DNA from: Chrysiogenes arsenatis DSM 11915
Lineage (GTDB): Bacteria; Chrysiogenota; Chrysiogenetes; Chrysiogenales; Chrysiogenaceae
Assembly: GCF_000469585.1 (NCBI RefSeq)
Contig: NZ_KI273144.1
Coordinates: forward strand, 291,646-355,645
Reading direction: 5' to 3'
Length of the DNA: 64,000 nucleotides
Below the pieces are notes generated by a model that saw nothing but the letters and a program-made list of their open reading frames with translations, had not been told where the DNA came from and made no database searches. Shown in pieces: positions 1 through 7,989 of the stretch; position 1 is the first letter of the stretch; every line of letters starts with the position of its first letter. Position numbers and translations under genes: made by a program.

Positions 1-538
1 CGGCGAAGCAATTCTCGCCCAAGGGGGAGCTCTACTCAGCGAATTCCCGCCCGGCACACCAGCACTCCCCGCCAATTTCCCCCGCCGCAACCGCATTATT
101 AGCGGCTTATCGCTTGGCGTCGTACTTATTGAGGCCGCTATTCGCAGTGGCACCATGATAACGGCACGCCTCGCACTGGAGCAGGGCCGTGAAGTATTTG
201 CCATTCCCGGCAATATCTTTTCCCCCAAGCAAGCTGGAAGTCATCGGATGATCCAAGATGGAGCGCGCCTCGTCACCTGCAGTGCAGATATTCTGGAAAT
301 TCTCGCACAGCCGGGGCTTTTTGCGGCAGACAGCACACCAATACCACCGGCGTTACCAACAGAACAGCAAACCCTCTTGCAAGCGCTCAAAAAAACAGAT
401 GTTGCTTCGATTGATGATTTACAGCATCTCTGCGAACAGGAAAGAACCCTTTTCATGGAATCGCTTGCGGAATTAGAACTCCTGGGGTATATAACCCTCG
501 ATTCAGGAAACGTCTCGCTAAACAGGAGTAAAGCATGA
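1..538 (+). CDS. dprA: DNA processing protein DprA/Smf, C-terminal part (5' end outside window)
   Basis: The frame is open from base 2, so the gene starts upstream of the window. DprA loads RecA on incoming single-stranded DNA during transformation. The visible part holds the end of the Rossmann-like DprA domain, including LLSEFPPGT, NFPRRNRIISGLS, SGTMITARLALEQGREVFAIPG and a following winged-helix-like tail of about 70 residues. The stop overlaps the start of the next gene (ATGA). The order dprA-smg-topA is the same as smf-smg-topA-like clusters of proteobacteria, which supports the identification. The ATG at 155 is internal and not the real start. Confidence 0.93.
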   Translation, partial: GEAILAQGGALLSEFPPGTPALPANFPRRNRIISGLSLGVVLIEAAIRSGTMITARLALEQGREVFAIPGNIFSPKQAGSHRMIQDGARLVTCSADILEILAQPGLFAADSTPIPPALPTEQQTLLQALKKTDVASIDDLQHLCEQERTLFMESLAELELLGYITLDSGNVSLNRSKA

Positions 539-1008
539 ATGCAGAAATATCAAAATTACTGAAAGTTATTGCGAATTTTGTCATGCTTGAAGAAATTTCT
601 ATAGATCATACCGACGAAATTTTTGACGCTATGGAAATGCTTGGCTACGACGAAGACGACATCAATTCCGCACTCGTTTTAATGGATGCTATTCCGGTTC
701 ACTCGGTCGGCACCGTCTATGGCGGCGCTTCCGTCAGCCAATTTTCCTATACCATGCGCGTCGCAGGCATCTTGACGATGGAAGCCAGCAACATTCTGCT
801 CATGATGGATCGTTTTGATATACTTGATTCCTACACGGTCGAAGAAATCATTGATCGCGCCGAAGTCTACTCAAACTCTAAAGGGGGACGGGTTGACCTT
901 GAAGAGATGAAAGGGATCATCAATAACGTAATTCTCGAAAATGTAACCCACGGTGTTGATGATGTTATCCGCATCGCCAGCGAAGGGTGGGGAGCCGTCG
1001 ACCATTGA
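535..1008 (+). CDS. smg: Smg family protein (DUF494)
   Basis: A 157-aa acidic protein without signal peptide or membrane segment. Its C-terminal half matches the Smg/DUF494 pattern: a helix ending LLMMDRFDILDSYT followed by EEIIDRA and LEEMKGIINNVI, as in the proteobacterial Smg protein encoded between dprA/smf and a topA-related gene. The start overlaps the dprA stop by 4 nt, implying translational coupling. Function of the family is unknown. The call rests on weak residue similarity plus exact synteny. Confidence 0.75.
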   Translation: MNAEISKLLKVIANFVMLEEISIDHTDEIFDAMEMLGYDEDDINSALVLMDAIPVHSVGTVYGGASVSQFSYTMRVAGILTMEASNILLMMDRFDILDSYTVEEIIDRAEVYSNSKGGRVDLEEMKGIINNVILENVTHGVDDVIRIASEGWGAVDH

Positions 1009-1049
1009 TACGACAGACAGTAAACCTAAATTAATGATTTACGCACACA

Positions 1050-1080
1050 GCGGGGGATGGTAACGTCCCCCGCGTTTTAT
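1050..1080 (+). terminator. Rho-independent terminator between smg and topA
   Basis: An 8-bp GC-rich stem, GCGGGGGA/TCCCCCGC, encloses an 8-nt loop and is followed by GTTTTATT. It should end the dprA-smg transcript. It also rules out the upstream in-frame start of topA at 1057, which would lie inside the hairpin. Confidence 0.8.
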
Positions 1081-1110
1081 TCATTTATATTTTACGATGG
1101 AAGAGATTAC

Positions 1111-3498
1111 ATGGCACAAAAAGCGCTCGTTATTGTCGAATCACCCGCAAAAGCAAAAACGATTAACAAGTATCTTGGTAAAGATTTCGTCGTCAAGGCC
1201 AGCGTCGGCCACGTCCGTGACCTGCCTAAATCTTCATTTGGCGTGGATCTTGAAAATGGATTTGAGCCCCGCTACGTCACCATGCGCGATAAGAAAAAAG
1301 TTATCGACGACCTCAAAAATGCCGCCTCCAAAGCCGATATCATCTACCTGGCATCGGATCCCGATAGAGAAGGGGAAGCGATATCGTGGCACGTCTATAA
1401 AATTCTGGAAAAAGAGTGTCGCGTCCCTTTCAAACGGGTTCTATTTAACGAAATCACCAAGAAGGCCGTTCAAGAGGCCATCGCTCAAAGCGGAGAAATA
1501 GACCAGCGCAAAGTCGATGCCCAACAAGCACGCCGCATTCTTGACCGCATCGTTGGCTATCAAATCAGCCCACTCCTTTGGGATAAAATATCGCGTAACC
1601 TTTCTGCCGGTCGCGTGCAAAGCGTTGCACTCCGCCTCGTCTGCGAACGCGAAGCGGAAATCAATGCCTTCGTGCAAGAAGAATACTGGAGTATTTTCGC
1701 TGATTTTACCAAAGAGAACACCCCGTTTCAGGCAAAACTCTCCAAAATCAACGGAAAAAAAGCCGAAATCACGAATGGCGAACAAGCGCAAACCATCGTA
1801 GACGCACTCAAAAGTGGCACGTTTCAGGTCAGCGAGCTTGAAACCAAACAGAAAAAGAAACGCCCACTTCCGCCCTTTACCACCAGCAAACTACAGCAGG
1901 ATGCTTCGCGCAAACTCCGCTTTAGTGCCAAAAAAACCATGATGGTCGCCCAATCACTGTACGAAGGGGTTAACCTTGGGCCGCTCGGCTCCACCGGTTT
2001 GATTACCTATATGCGTACCGACTCGACACGGGTTTCTGACGACGCACTCCAGTGGGGGCGCGAATTCATCGCCACCACCTTCGGCTCAGAATATCTCCCA
2101 GAAAAACCCCGCGTTTTTGCCAGCAAAAAACAAACACAAGACGCTCACGAAGCCATTCGCCCCACCGCACCGCACCACCCTGACGCCATCCGCGAGTACC
2201 TCACGGGCGATCAGTACCGCATGTATAAAATTATCTTTGAAAAATTCATCGCCTCACAAATGGCCGATGCGCTCGTTGACTCAACCGTCGTCGATATTAA
2301 AAATGGTTCGCACACCCTGCGCGCCATTGGCAACGTCATCACCTTTGCCGGACATTTGGCACTGTATAACATTGTAGAAGAAGACGAACCCACAGCTGGC
2401 AAAGAAGAAGAAAGCGGTCGCCTGCCGCGCCTTGCCGTCGGTGAAGCGCTCAACGCCGATCAGATTGCCCCGCAGCAACACTTCACCCAACCAGCACCCC
2501 GTTACTCAGAAGCTACCCTTGTAAAAACCCTTGAAGAAAAAGGGATTGGCCGCCCAAGTACCTATGCTTCGATCCTATCAACCATCGAAGATCGCAAATA
2601 TGTGGAAAAAGAAGATCGCAAGTTTACCCCGACCGAACTCGGTAAAGTGGTGAACGAACTGCTGGTGACCCACTTCCGCGAACTCTTCGATTATAACTTT
2701 ACCGCGAACCTTGAAAGCGAGTTAGACTTAATCGAAGAAGGCAAAAAAGAATGGCGCCAAGCGCTCGGCACCTTCTACACGGGATTCAAAGAAGAATTCA
2801 GCAAAGCGCAGGAAGCCCTGAAAGGGGTTGAAAAAATCAACATCCGCGCCAATATTCCTTGCCCCAAGTGCACAGCCGAACTACTGATCAAAAATGGGAG
2901 GAACGGCGAATTCCTGGCGTGCTCCACCTATCCAGAATGCAGTTTTACGGCAAACTTTTCCAAGGATGAAGAAGGAAACCTCACCATCACACCACGCGCG
3001 ACCGACGAGCCAACCAACATTGTCTGCGATAAATGCCAACGCAATATGGTGATTAAAATGTCACGGCGCGGCCCGTTTTTGGCGTGCAGCGGCTATCCCG
3101 AATGTAAAAACGCCAAAAGCTTTACCAAAGATGAAGAAGGCAATATCACCATCATCGTCAAAAAACCCGCTGAACAAACCACCATTGCCTGCGATAAATG
3201 CGGTGCGACGATGGTCGTCCGCAGCTCAAAACGTGGCGAATTTTTAGCCTGCTCCGCCTTCCCAAAATGCCGCAATGCCAAAAGCATGGAGCGCGATGAA
3301 GCCGGTCAAGCCGTTGTCGTCGAGAAAAAAGAAAAAGCCGCCGCGAAAAAAGAGGGGAAAGCTACCGTAGGCGCAAGCAAAGCAGCAGCAAAAACCCCCG
3401 CCAAACGCAAAACCGCTGCTGCCAAGAAAACTACTGACGAAAAAAAGGTTGCCGCCCCGAAAAAAACAACCAAAAAACCGGCAACCCCCAAAGAATAG
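1111..3498 (+). CDS. topA: DNA topoisomerase I
   Basis: Type IA topoisomerase of 795 aa that relaxes negative supercoils by single-strand passage. A TOPRIM domain opens with VIVESPAKAKTI and carries the acidic DPDREGEA motif. The active-site tyrosine is Tyr300 in ITYMRTDSTR. Three C-terminal zinc-ribbon repeats (about residues 583-760), each with paired CxxC and FLACSxxPxC, precede a Lys/Ala/Pro-rich basic tail of about 55 residues. I chose the ATG at 1111 because GGAAGAG lies just upstream and the earlier in-frame start falls inside a terminator. The next gene begins one base after the stop. Confidence 0.97.
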   Translation: MAQKALVIVESPAKAKTINKYLGKDFVVKASVGHVRDLPKSSFGVDLENGFEPRYVTMRDKKKVIDDLKNAASKADIIYLASDPDREGEAISWHVYKILEKECRVPFKRVLFNEITKKAVQEAIAQSGEIDQRKVDAQQARRILDRIVGYQISPLLWDKISRNLSAGRVQSVALRLVCEREAEINAFVQEEYWSIFADFTKENTPFQAKLSKINGKKAEITNGEQAQTIVDALKSGTFQVSELETKQKKKRPLPPFTTSKLQQDASRKLRFSAKKTMMVAQSLYEGVNLGPLGSTGLITYMRTDSTRVSDDALQWGREFIATTFGSEYLPEKPRVFASKKQTQDAHEAIRPTAPHHPDAIREYLTGDQYRMYKIIFEKFIASQMADALVDSTVVDIKNGSHTLRAIGNVITFAGHLALYNIVEEDEPTAGKEEESGRLPRLAVGEALNADQIAPQQHFTQPAPRYSEATLVKTLEEKGIGRPSTYASILSTIEDRKYVEKEDRKFTPTELGKVVNELLVTHFRELFDYNFTANLESELDLIEEGKKEWRQALGTFYTGFKEEFSKAQEALKGVEKINIRANIPCPKCTAELLIKNGRNGEFLACSTYPECSFTANFSKDEEGNLTITPRATDEPTNIVCDKCQRNMVIKMSRRGPFLACSGYPECKNAKSFTKDEEGNITIIVKKPAEQTTIACDKCGATMVVRSSKRGEFLACSAFPKCRNAKSMERDEAGQAVVVEKKEKAAAKKEGKATVGASKAAAKTPAKRKTAAAKKTTDEKKVAAPKKTTKKPATPKE

Positions 3499-3499
3499 T

Positions 3500-4219
3500 A
3501 TGCGCGCGCTTTACCTCCTCAAAGTAGGCACCACCTTTGCGCCAACGCTGCAGCAGTTTGGCGACTTTGATCACTGGACATGTGAAGGCTTGCGCGTCAA
3601 TGGAGTGCCTACCGTGGTGGTCGATGCCGAACACGGCGCCAACCTGCCCGCCCCCGAGCAGTGTGCTGGCGTAGTGATTACCGGTTCACACGCCATGGTG
3701 ACCGATGCCCTACCGTGGAGCGAGGCCATCGCGCACTGGCTCCCATCGATCGTGCAGGCTCGCATACCTGTTCTGGGCATTTGCTACGGGCACCAACTCT
3801 TAGCTCATGCCATGGGTGGCATCGCCGGATACCACCCTGCTGGTCAGGAAATTGGCACCGTCGCCATTTCCCGCTTGCCGGCAGCCACCAGCGATCCACT
3901 CTTTTGCCACGCACCGCTCACCTTCCTTGGCCACACGACACACTCTCAAACTGTCCTAAAACTTCCAGCAAATGCCGTCGCCTTGGCCGCGAATGCCCAC
4001 GATCCACACCATGCCTTTTGCCTTGGTGGAACCGCATGGGGGGTACAGTTCCACCCAGAATACAGTGCGGCTATCATGCGCTCATATATTGAGCAGCAAG
4101 AGCCAGCACTGCTGGCACGCGGCGTCAACGTGACACAACTCCTTGCTGAGGTGCGCGAAACACCGGAGGCTACCGATCTCCTGGCACGGTTCGGTGCGTT
4201 CGTTAGTGCTGGACAGTAA
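3500..4219 (+). CDS. Class I glutamine amidotransferase domain protein (GMP synthase-like)
   Basis: A 239-aa free-standing class I glutamine amidotransferase. The triad is visible: the nucleophile Cys in GICYGHQLLAHAMGG and the His/Glu pair in VQFHPEYS. Such stand-alone proteins release ammonia or hydrolyse gamma-glutamyl compounds, and the real substrate cannot be read from sequence. ATG at 3500 sits 1 nt after the topA stop, so the gene is probably cotranscribed with topA. An upstream in-frame ATG at 3449 would lie inside topA and is not favoured. Confidence 0.85.
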   Translation: MRALYLLKVGTTFAPTLQQFGDFDHWTCEGLRVNGVPTVVVDAEHGANLPAPEQCAGVVITGSHAMVTDALPWSEAIAHWLPSIVQARIPVLGICYGHQLLAHAMGGIAGYHPAGQEIGTVAISRLPAATSDPLFCHAPLTFLGHTTHSQTVLKLPANAVALAANAHDPHHAFCLGGTAWGVQFHPEYSAAIMRSYIEQQEPALLARGVNVTQLLAEVRETPEATDLLARFGAFVSAGQ

Positions 4220-4222
4220 AGC

Positions 4223-4237
4223 GAGGAAAATTTTCTC
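4223..4237. terminator. Possible bidirectional terminator (AT-rich palindrome)
   Basis: GAGGAAAATTTTCTC is a near-palindrome in the 23-bp gap between convergent genes. The stem is short and AT-rich, so terminator function is only suggested by position. Confidence 0.3.
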
Positions 4238-4242
4238 ACGAC

Positions 4243-5505
4243 CTACATAACGAGTGAAGCGTATCCCAAGTCAACCTGCCCACCAAAAGAGTTTGATGAA
4301 AGTATGCGAGGAACCATAATCCGTGCAACTTCTTTGATGACTGGCACAACAACGCTGTTGCCGAACTGACGATACGCTTGCGTGTCGCTTACTGGGATAA
4401 CAAAATCATCAGGAAAACCCATTAACCGTGCGCACTCTCGAGGGGTAAGTCTCCGTGGGACTTTCCCGTCACCTTGCGAGAGAAGAATTTCGGAACCATC
4501 TTTATAATAACGAGCTGATAACGTCCGAGCCGTATCATTCTCGTTAACAAGCCCAAAACCAAAGCCATTCCCTGCTTGGCGGTGTTTTTCTGCATAATTT
4601 TGCAGATATTCCCAGAGTTTACGTGTGAGCGTGTATTTTTGATTTACCGACGCATTTTTCCCTTCGGTGTATGGATCTTCCGCGATCTCTGTGCCATTTT
4701 GCGGATGTAAAATTGAGGCAAGCCGGGTCGCTCCTTTTAACGGAAGACGCAAATCTTCCCATGTGAAATCAACGTTACGGTCATACCCCACAATTAAAAT
4801 CCGCTCCCGATGCTGGGGAACAAAATGCAGCGCATCAATCACCTTATAGTGAACGTGATATCCGAGTTCATTTTGCAGTGTATTTAAAATTACTTTAAAT
4901 GTATTGCCTTTGTCGTGAGAGATGAGATTTTTTACATTTTCGAGCAAAAACGCTTTGGGTCGTTTTGCAGCAATTATTCTTGCAACATCAAAAAATAACG
5001 TCCCTTGAGTAGTGCACGAAAAGCCATGGGGTCTGCCGAGTGAATTTTTTTTCGAAACTCCTGCGATACTAAATGCCTGACACGGAAATCCAGCGAGCAA
5101 GATATCATGTGTCGGCACCTCTGCCTCGTCAACCTGTGTAATATCGCCAACAAGCTTGTGATCAAAGGTGTCGGAAAAGTTGGCGAGATAGGTCTTCTGA
5201 GCGTATTTATCCCATTCACTGGTAAATAAACATTGGCCGCCATGTGCCTCAAATCCCTTGCGAATCCCGCCTATGCCAGCAAATAAATCAACAAACGTGA
5301 AAGTGCTTTTTCTATTCGAAGTATACTCTGAAAATGGCAGAAGCCGTTGGCGGATAACATCAACCAAATAAGGTGGAGGCTCAGTTTCTCGCGACTCCCA
5401 CCGTCGTATCGTCCGCTCATCTACCCTCAGGAAATCAGCAAGCTGTCGTTGGGTGTATATACAGCGGACGGCTTGAAGGAGTTCGTGGTACGTTGTATAC
5501 TGCAT
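4243..5505 (-). CDS. Type II DNA (cytosine-5) methyltransferase with N-terminal HTH
   Basis: A 420-aa C5-methyltransferase, the protective half of a restriction-modification system. Conserved motifs appear in order: I (FVDLFAGIGG, residues 71-80), IV with catalytic Cys142 (GFPCQAFS), VI (ENVKN), VIII (QHRERI), IX (RLTPRECARLMGFPDDF) and X (QFGNSVVVPV). Residues 17-50 form a helix-turn-helix-like segment (QRQLADFLRVDERTIRRW). In M.SsoII/M.EcoRII-type enzymes this N-terminal extension represses the methylase's own promoter, and the palindrome 23 bp upstream of this start fits that. AGGAG lies 7 nt before the ATG. It is divergent from the restriction gene and convergent with the amidotransferase gene. 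Confidence 0.93.
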   Translation of the reverse strand: MQYTTYHELLQAVRCIYTQRQLADFLRVDERTIRRWESRETEPPPYLVDVIRQRLLPFSEYTSNRKSTFTFVDLFAGIGGIRKGFEAHGGQCLFTSEWDKYAQKTYLANFSDTFDHKLVGDITQVDEAEVPTHDILLAGFPCQAFSIAGVSKKNSLGRPHGFSCTTQGTLFFDVARIIAAKRPKAFLLENVKNLISHDKGNTFKVILNTLQNELGYHVHYKVIDALHFVPQHRERILIVGYDRNVDFTWEDLRLPLKGATRLASILHPQNGTEIAEDPYTEGKNASVNQKYTLTRKLWEYLQNYAEKHRQAGNGFGFGLVNENDTARTLSARYYKDGSEILLSQGDGKVPRRLTPRECARLMGFPDDFVIPVSDTQAYRQFGNSVVVPVIKEVARIMVPRILSSNSFGGQVDLGYASLVM

Positions 5506-5527
5506 ACTTATTCTCCTAGGCTAATTT

Positions 5528-5544
5528 CCGGACAGTATGTCCGG
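5528..5544. promoter_or_regulatory. Palindromic operator candidate between methylase and endonuclease genes
   Basis: CCGGACAGTATGTCCGG is a perfect 7+3+7 palindrome in the 78-bp divergent intergenic region. The core GGACA-N3-TGTCC matches, as I recall it, the half-sites and spacing of the 15-bp operator bound by the N-terminal domain of M.SsoII. It is therefore a likely binding site for the methylase HTH that balances the two genes. An extra half-site-like AGGACAT lies near 5561-5568. Confidence 0.6.
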
Positions 5545-5583
5545 TTTTTATCCCGTATGCAAGGACATTCAGAGAGGTAGCGC

Positions 5584-6903
5584 GTGGATGGATCTTCAGT
5601 AAACTTGTCGCAAATTGCCCTCTTGATGCAACGTCATGGCGCAAAAAAAGTGCTATTTAAACCTCTCGCAAATAACGACAACTCTAAGCAACAGATATAT
5701 TTTGGCGGTGATTTCTGCGTTCTTCAATTCATTCCAACCGGAAAAATCTCCAGTGCTGGACTGAGCAGCAAAGGACCAATTTTCAAAGCACCTATCGATT
5801 TACACTGGATTACACCTGACGGCTTCACACAGCAGGCTCCACACGCCCAGTTGATTCTCTATCCAAAGTATCCCGAAGTAAGGCTATCGGGAATGCTGCG
5901 GGGATGCAGTATAGCGCCATCACATCTTCTGCAACCTCCAACGGATGAAGAACGAGCAAAGCGAAAAGATTCCCATCGCTACCTAATTCTTGGCATAAGA
6001 AACGACAGCATTTTGGCGTATGTAAGTGCTTGGGATGATACACTTTCACATGAGGCGTGGCACCTTATAGACTCTGGCAAAGTAATACCAGCACCTCCAG
6101 TATTCTTCGAGTACAGGTCAAAACCTACTGATAGTCGGGCAATGCTTCTACAAAAACTTCATGCTATCTACCAAAGGGGATTTATCCGCTCATGCCGACT
6201 TGACGGACAAGGAAATTTTATCGAGTACGCAGCCAAGAATGGTGCTGGCTATACACTGGAGGCTCAGTTTGGAATCACCCCGAACGGCACTCCCGACCCG
6301 GACTTTATGGACTGGGAATTAAAGACTCACTCTGGAGGAGCTGTAACGCTTATGACTCCTGAGCCAAACACGGGCACTTATCTTGAGTGCCTTGAATCTT
6401 TCCTAAAACACTACGGCACGAATCAACAACCACAGCGGATGGATTTTGCCAGTCGGCATACTATTTCCGAGCAAAATGCAAAATCGGGCTTAACGATTAC
6501 ACTGGAGGGGTATGATTCTCGCAAAAGACAGATTATTGACCCCAATGGCGGCTTGATGCTACGCGACCAAAACAAAAGCCTTGCCGCAGGATGGAGTTTC
6601 AGTAAACTTTTGGATCACTGGAAACGCAAACATGCGAATGCCTGTTTTGTTTCATACAAAGCTTCGCAGCGCGACGTTCCCTATTATCTCTATGGTCCAA
6701 GAATAACGCTGGCAACGGGGACAGATTTAGAGCGATTCCTTCATGCCATCTATTCCAGTACGATATACTATGATCCCGGTGTTAACATGAAGTGGGAAGG
6801 TAATGCTTGGCGAGCAAAAAAACGTAATCAGTTTCGTGTTGCATGGAAAAATATTCCTGAGCTTTACACAGAAGTTAAAACCATCACCCTCACAGAAATT
6901 TGA
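5584..6903 (+). CDS. MvaI/BcnI-family type II restriction endonuclease
   Basis: A 439-aa protein whose C-terminal half carries the catalytic signature of MvaI/BcnI nucleases, which cut CCWGG or CCSGG as monomers. Seen here are GYTLEA (Glu226), then D-x4-E-x-K in PDFMDWELKTH (Asp240, Glu245, Lys247) and TLMTPEPNTGTY. Family members I recall are near 240 aa, so the first 190 residues are an extra N-terminal region of unknown function. The GTG start at 5584 has AGAGAGG 6 nt upstream. It is divergent from a C5-methyltransferase and separated from it by a palindrome. The exact recognition sequence cannot be read, but a CCNGG-like site is expected. Confidence 0.85.
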   Translation: MDGSSVNLSQIALLMQRHGAKKVLFKPLANNDNSKQQIYFGGDFCVLQFIPTGKISSAGLSSKGPIFKAPIDLHWITPDGFTQQAPHAQLILYPKYPEVRLSGMLRGCSIAPSHLLQPPTDEERAKRKDSHRYLILGIRNDSILAYVSAWDDTLSHEAWHLIDSGKVIPAPPVFFEYRSKPTDSRAMLLQKLHAIYQRGFIRSCRLDGQGNFIEYAAKNGAGYTLEAQFGITPNGTPDPDFMDWELKTHSGGAVTLMTPEPNTGTYLECLESFLKHYGTNQQPQRMDFASRHTISEQNAKSGLTITLEGYDSRKRQIIDPNGGLMLRDQNKSLAAGWSFSKLLDHWKRKHANACFVSYKASQRDVPYYLYGPRITLATGTDLERFLHAIYSSTIYYDPGVNMKWEGNAWRAKKRNQFRVAWKNIPELYTEVKTITLTEI

Positions 6904-6914
6904 AAGGATACCTT

Positions 6915-7871
6915 ATGAACATTGTCGTACTTGACGGCTACACCATGAACCCCGGCGATCTCGACTGGAGTCTGCTCGAGCGGCTTGGGAACTGCACGAT
7001 TCATCACCGCACCGAAGCCGACAAGATAGTGGCACATGCCCAAGGTGCCGAAATCGTACTCACCAACAAAACGCCGCTCTCGGCACAAACAATCGCCGCA
7101 TTGCCAAAATTGCAATACATCGGCGTGCTAGCGACGGGAGTAAATGTAGTTGATCTTGCCGCCGCACGTGAACGCGGCATTGTGGTGACAAATGCTCCCG
7201 GTTACAGCACCGCATCAGTCGTACAAATGATGTTTGCGCTGTTGCTTGAAATGACACAGCAGGTGGGGCACCATGCCGAGCGAGTGCGTAATGGCGCATG
7301 GTGCCAGTGCGCGGACTTCAGCTTTCATGAGCGCCCGTTGCTCGAGTTGGCAGGAAAAACCTTAGGCATTGTCGGATTCGGGCAGATCGGGCAACAAGTC
7401 GCGCGAGTAGCAACAGCGTTCGGCATGCGTGTGTTGGTCAGCACTGCCCATCCGGAAAAATATCAGGCAGAGAGTATATTTACGTTTACCAGCCTTGACG
7501 AAGTATTTGCCCACAGCGATGTTGTGAGCCTGAATTGCCCTTTAACCGAGCAAACAAATAATATGGTGAATGGCAAGCGGCTATTGACAATGAAGACTGG
7601 CGCGCTATTGGTCAACACTGGACGAGGGCAATTGATCGACGATGTGGCGGTTGCACAAGCCTTGCATGATGGCCATTTAGGCGGATATGCCAGTGATGTC
7701 ATGTCGCAGGAGCCACCACGCGCAGAAAATCCACTCCTGAGTGCTCCACGCTGCTTTCTCACACCGCACATCGCTTGGGCAACCGCCGAAGCCCGCCAAC
7801 GCTTACTCGTGATTGTAGTGGAAAATATTCAGGCATTTTTACAGGGAACTCCGTGCCATCGCGTAGCCTGA
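6915..7871 (+). CDS. D-2-hydroxyacid dehydrogenase (glycerate dehydrogenase-like)
   Basis: NAD(P)-dependent D-2-hydroxyacid dehydrogenase of 318 aa, probably reducing hydroxypyruvate or glyoxylate. The nucleotide fold shows GIVGFGQIGQQVA, the substrate Arg lies in NTGRGQLID, and the catalytic His is in TPHIAWAT. The N-terminal substrate domain includes IGVLATGVNVVD. ATG at 6915 is preceded by GAAAGGA. The gene begins 12 nt after the restriction endonuclease stop but looks like ordinary metabolism rather than part of that system. Confidence 0.88.
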   Translation: MNIVVLDGYTMNPGDLDWSLLERLGNCTIHHRTEADKIVAHAQGAEIVLTNKTPLSAQTIAALPKLQYIGVLATGVNVVDLAAARERGIVVTNAPGYSTASVVQMMFALLLEMTQQVGHHAERVRNGAWCQCADFSFHERPLLELAGKTLGIVGFGQIGQQVARVATAFGMRVLVSTAHPEKYQAESIFTFTSLDEVFAHSDVVSLNCPLTEQTNNMVNGKRLLTMKTGALLVNTGRGQLIDDVAVAQALHDGHLGGYASDVMSQEPPRAENPLLSAPRCFLTPHIAWATAEARQRLLVIVVENIQAFLQGTPCHRVA

Positions 7872-7989
7872 GAAGGGAGCAACCGCACCACAACACCACC
7901 AAAGTGCTTGGTATTCTCCCGCTTGCCCTTCTCATTTTTTCCATTTTCACGTATACCTACCGTCATCACTTTCCCCACAAAGGAGCCTC

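Noticed and set aside
1057-1110. Longer topA N-terminus
   Set aside because: The extra 18 codons lie within and after a terminator hairpin and are not like any TopA. The ATG at 1111 has its own ribosome site.
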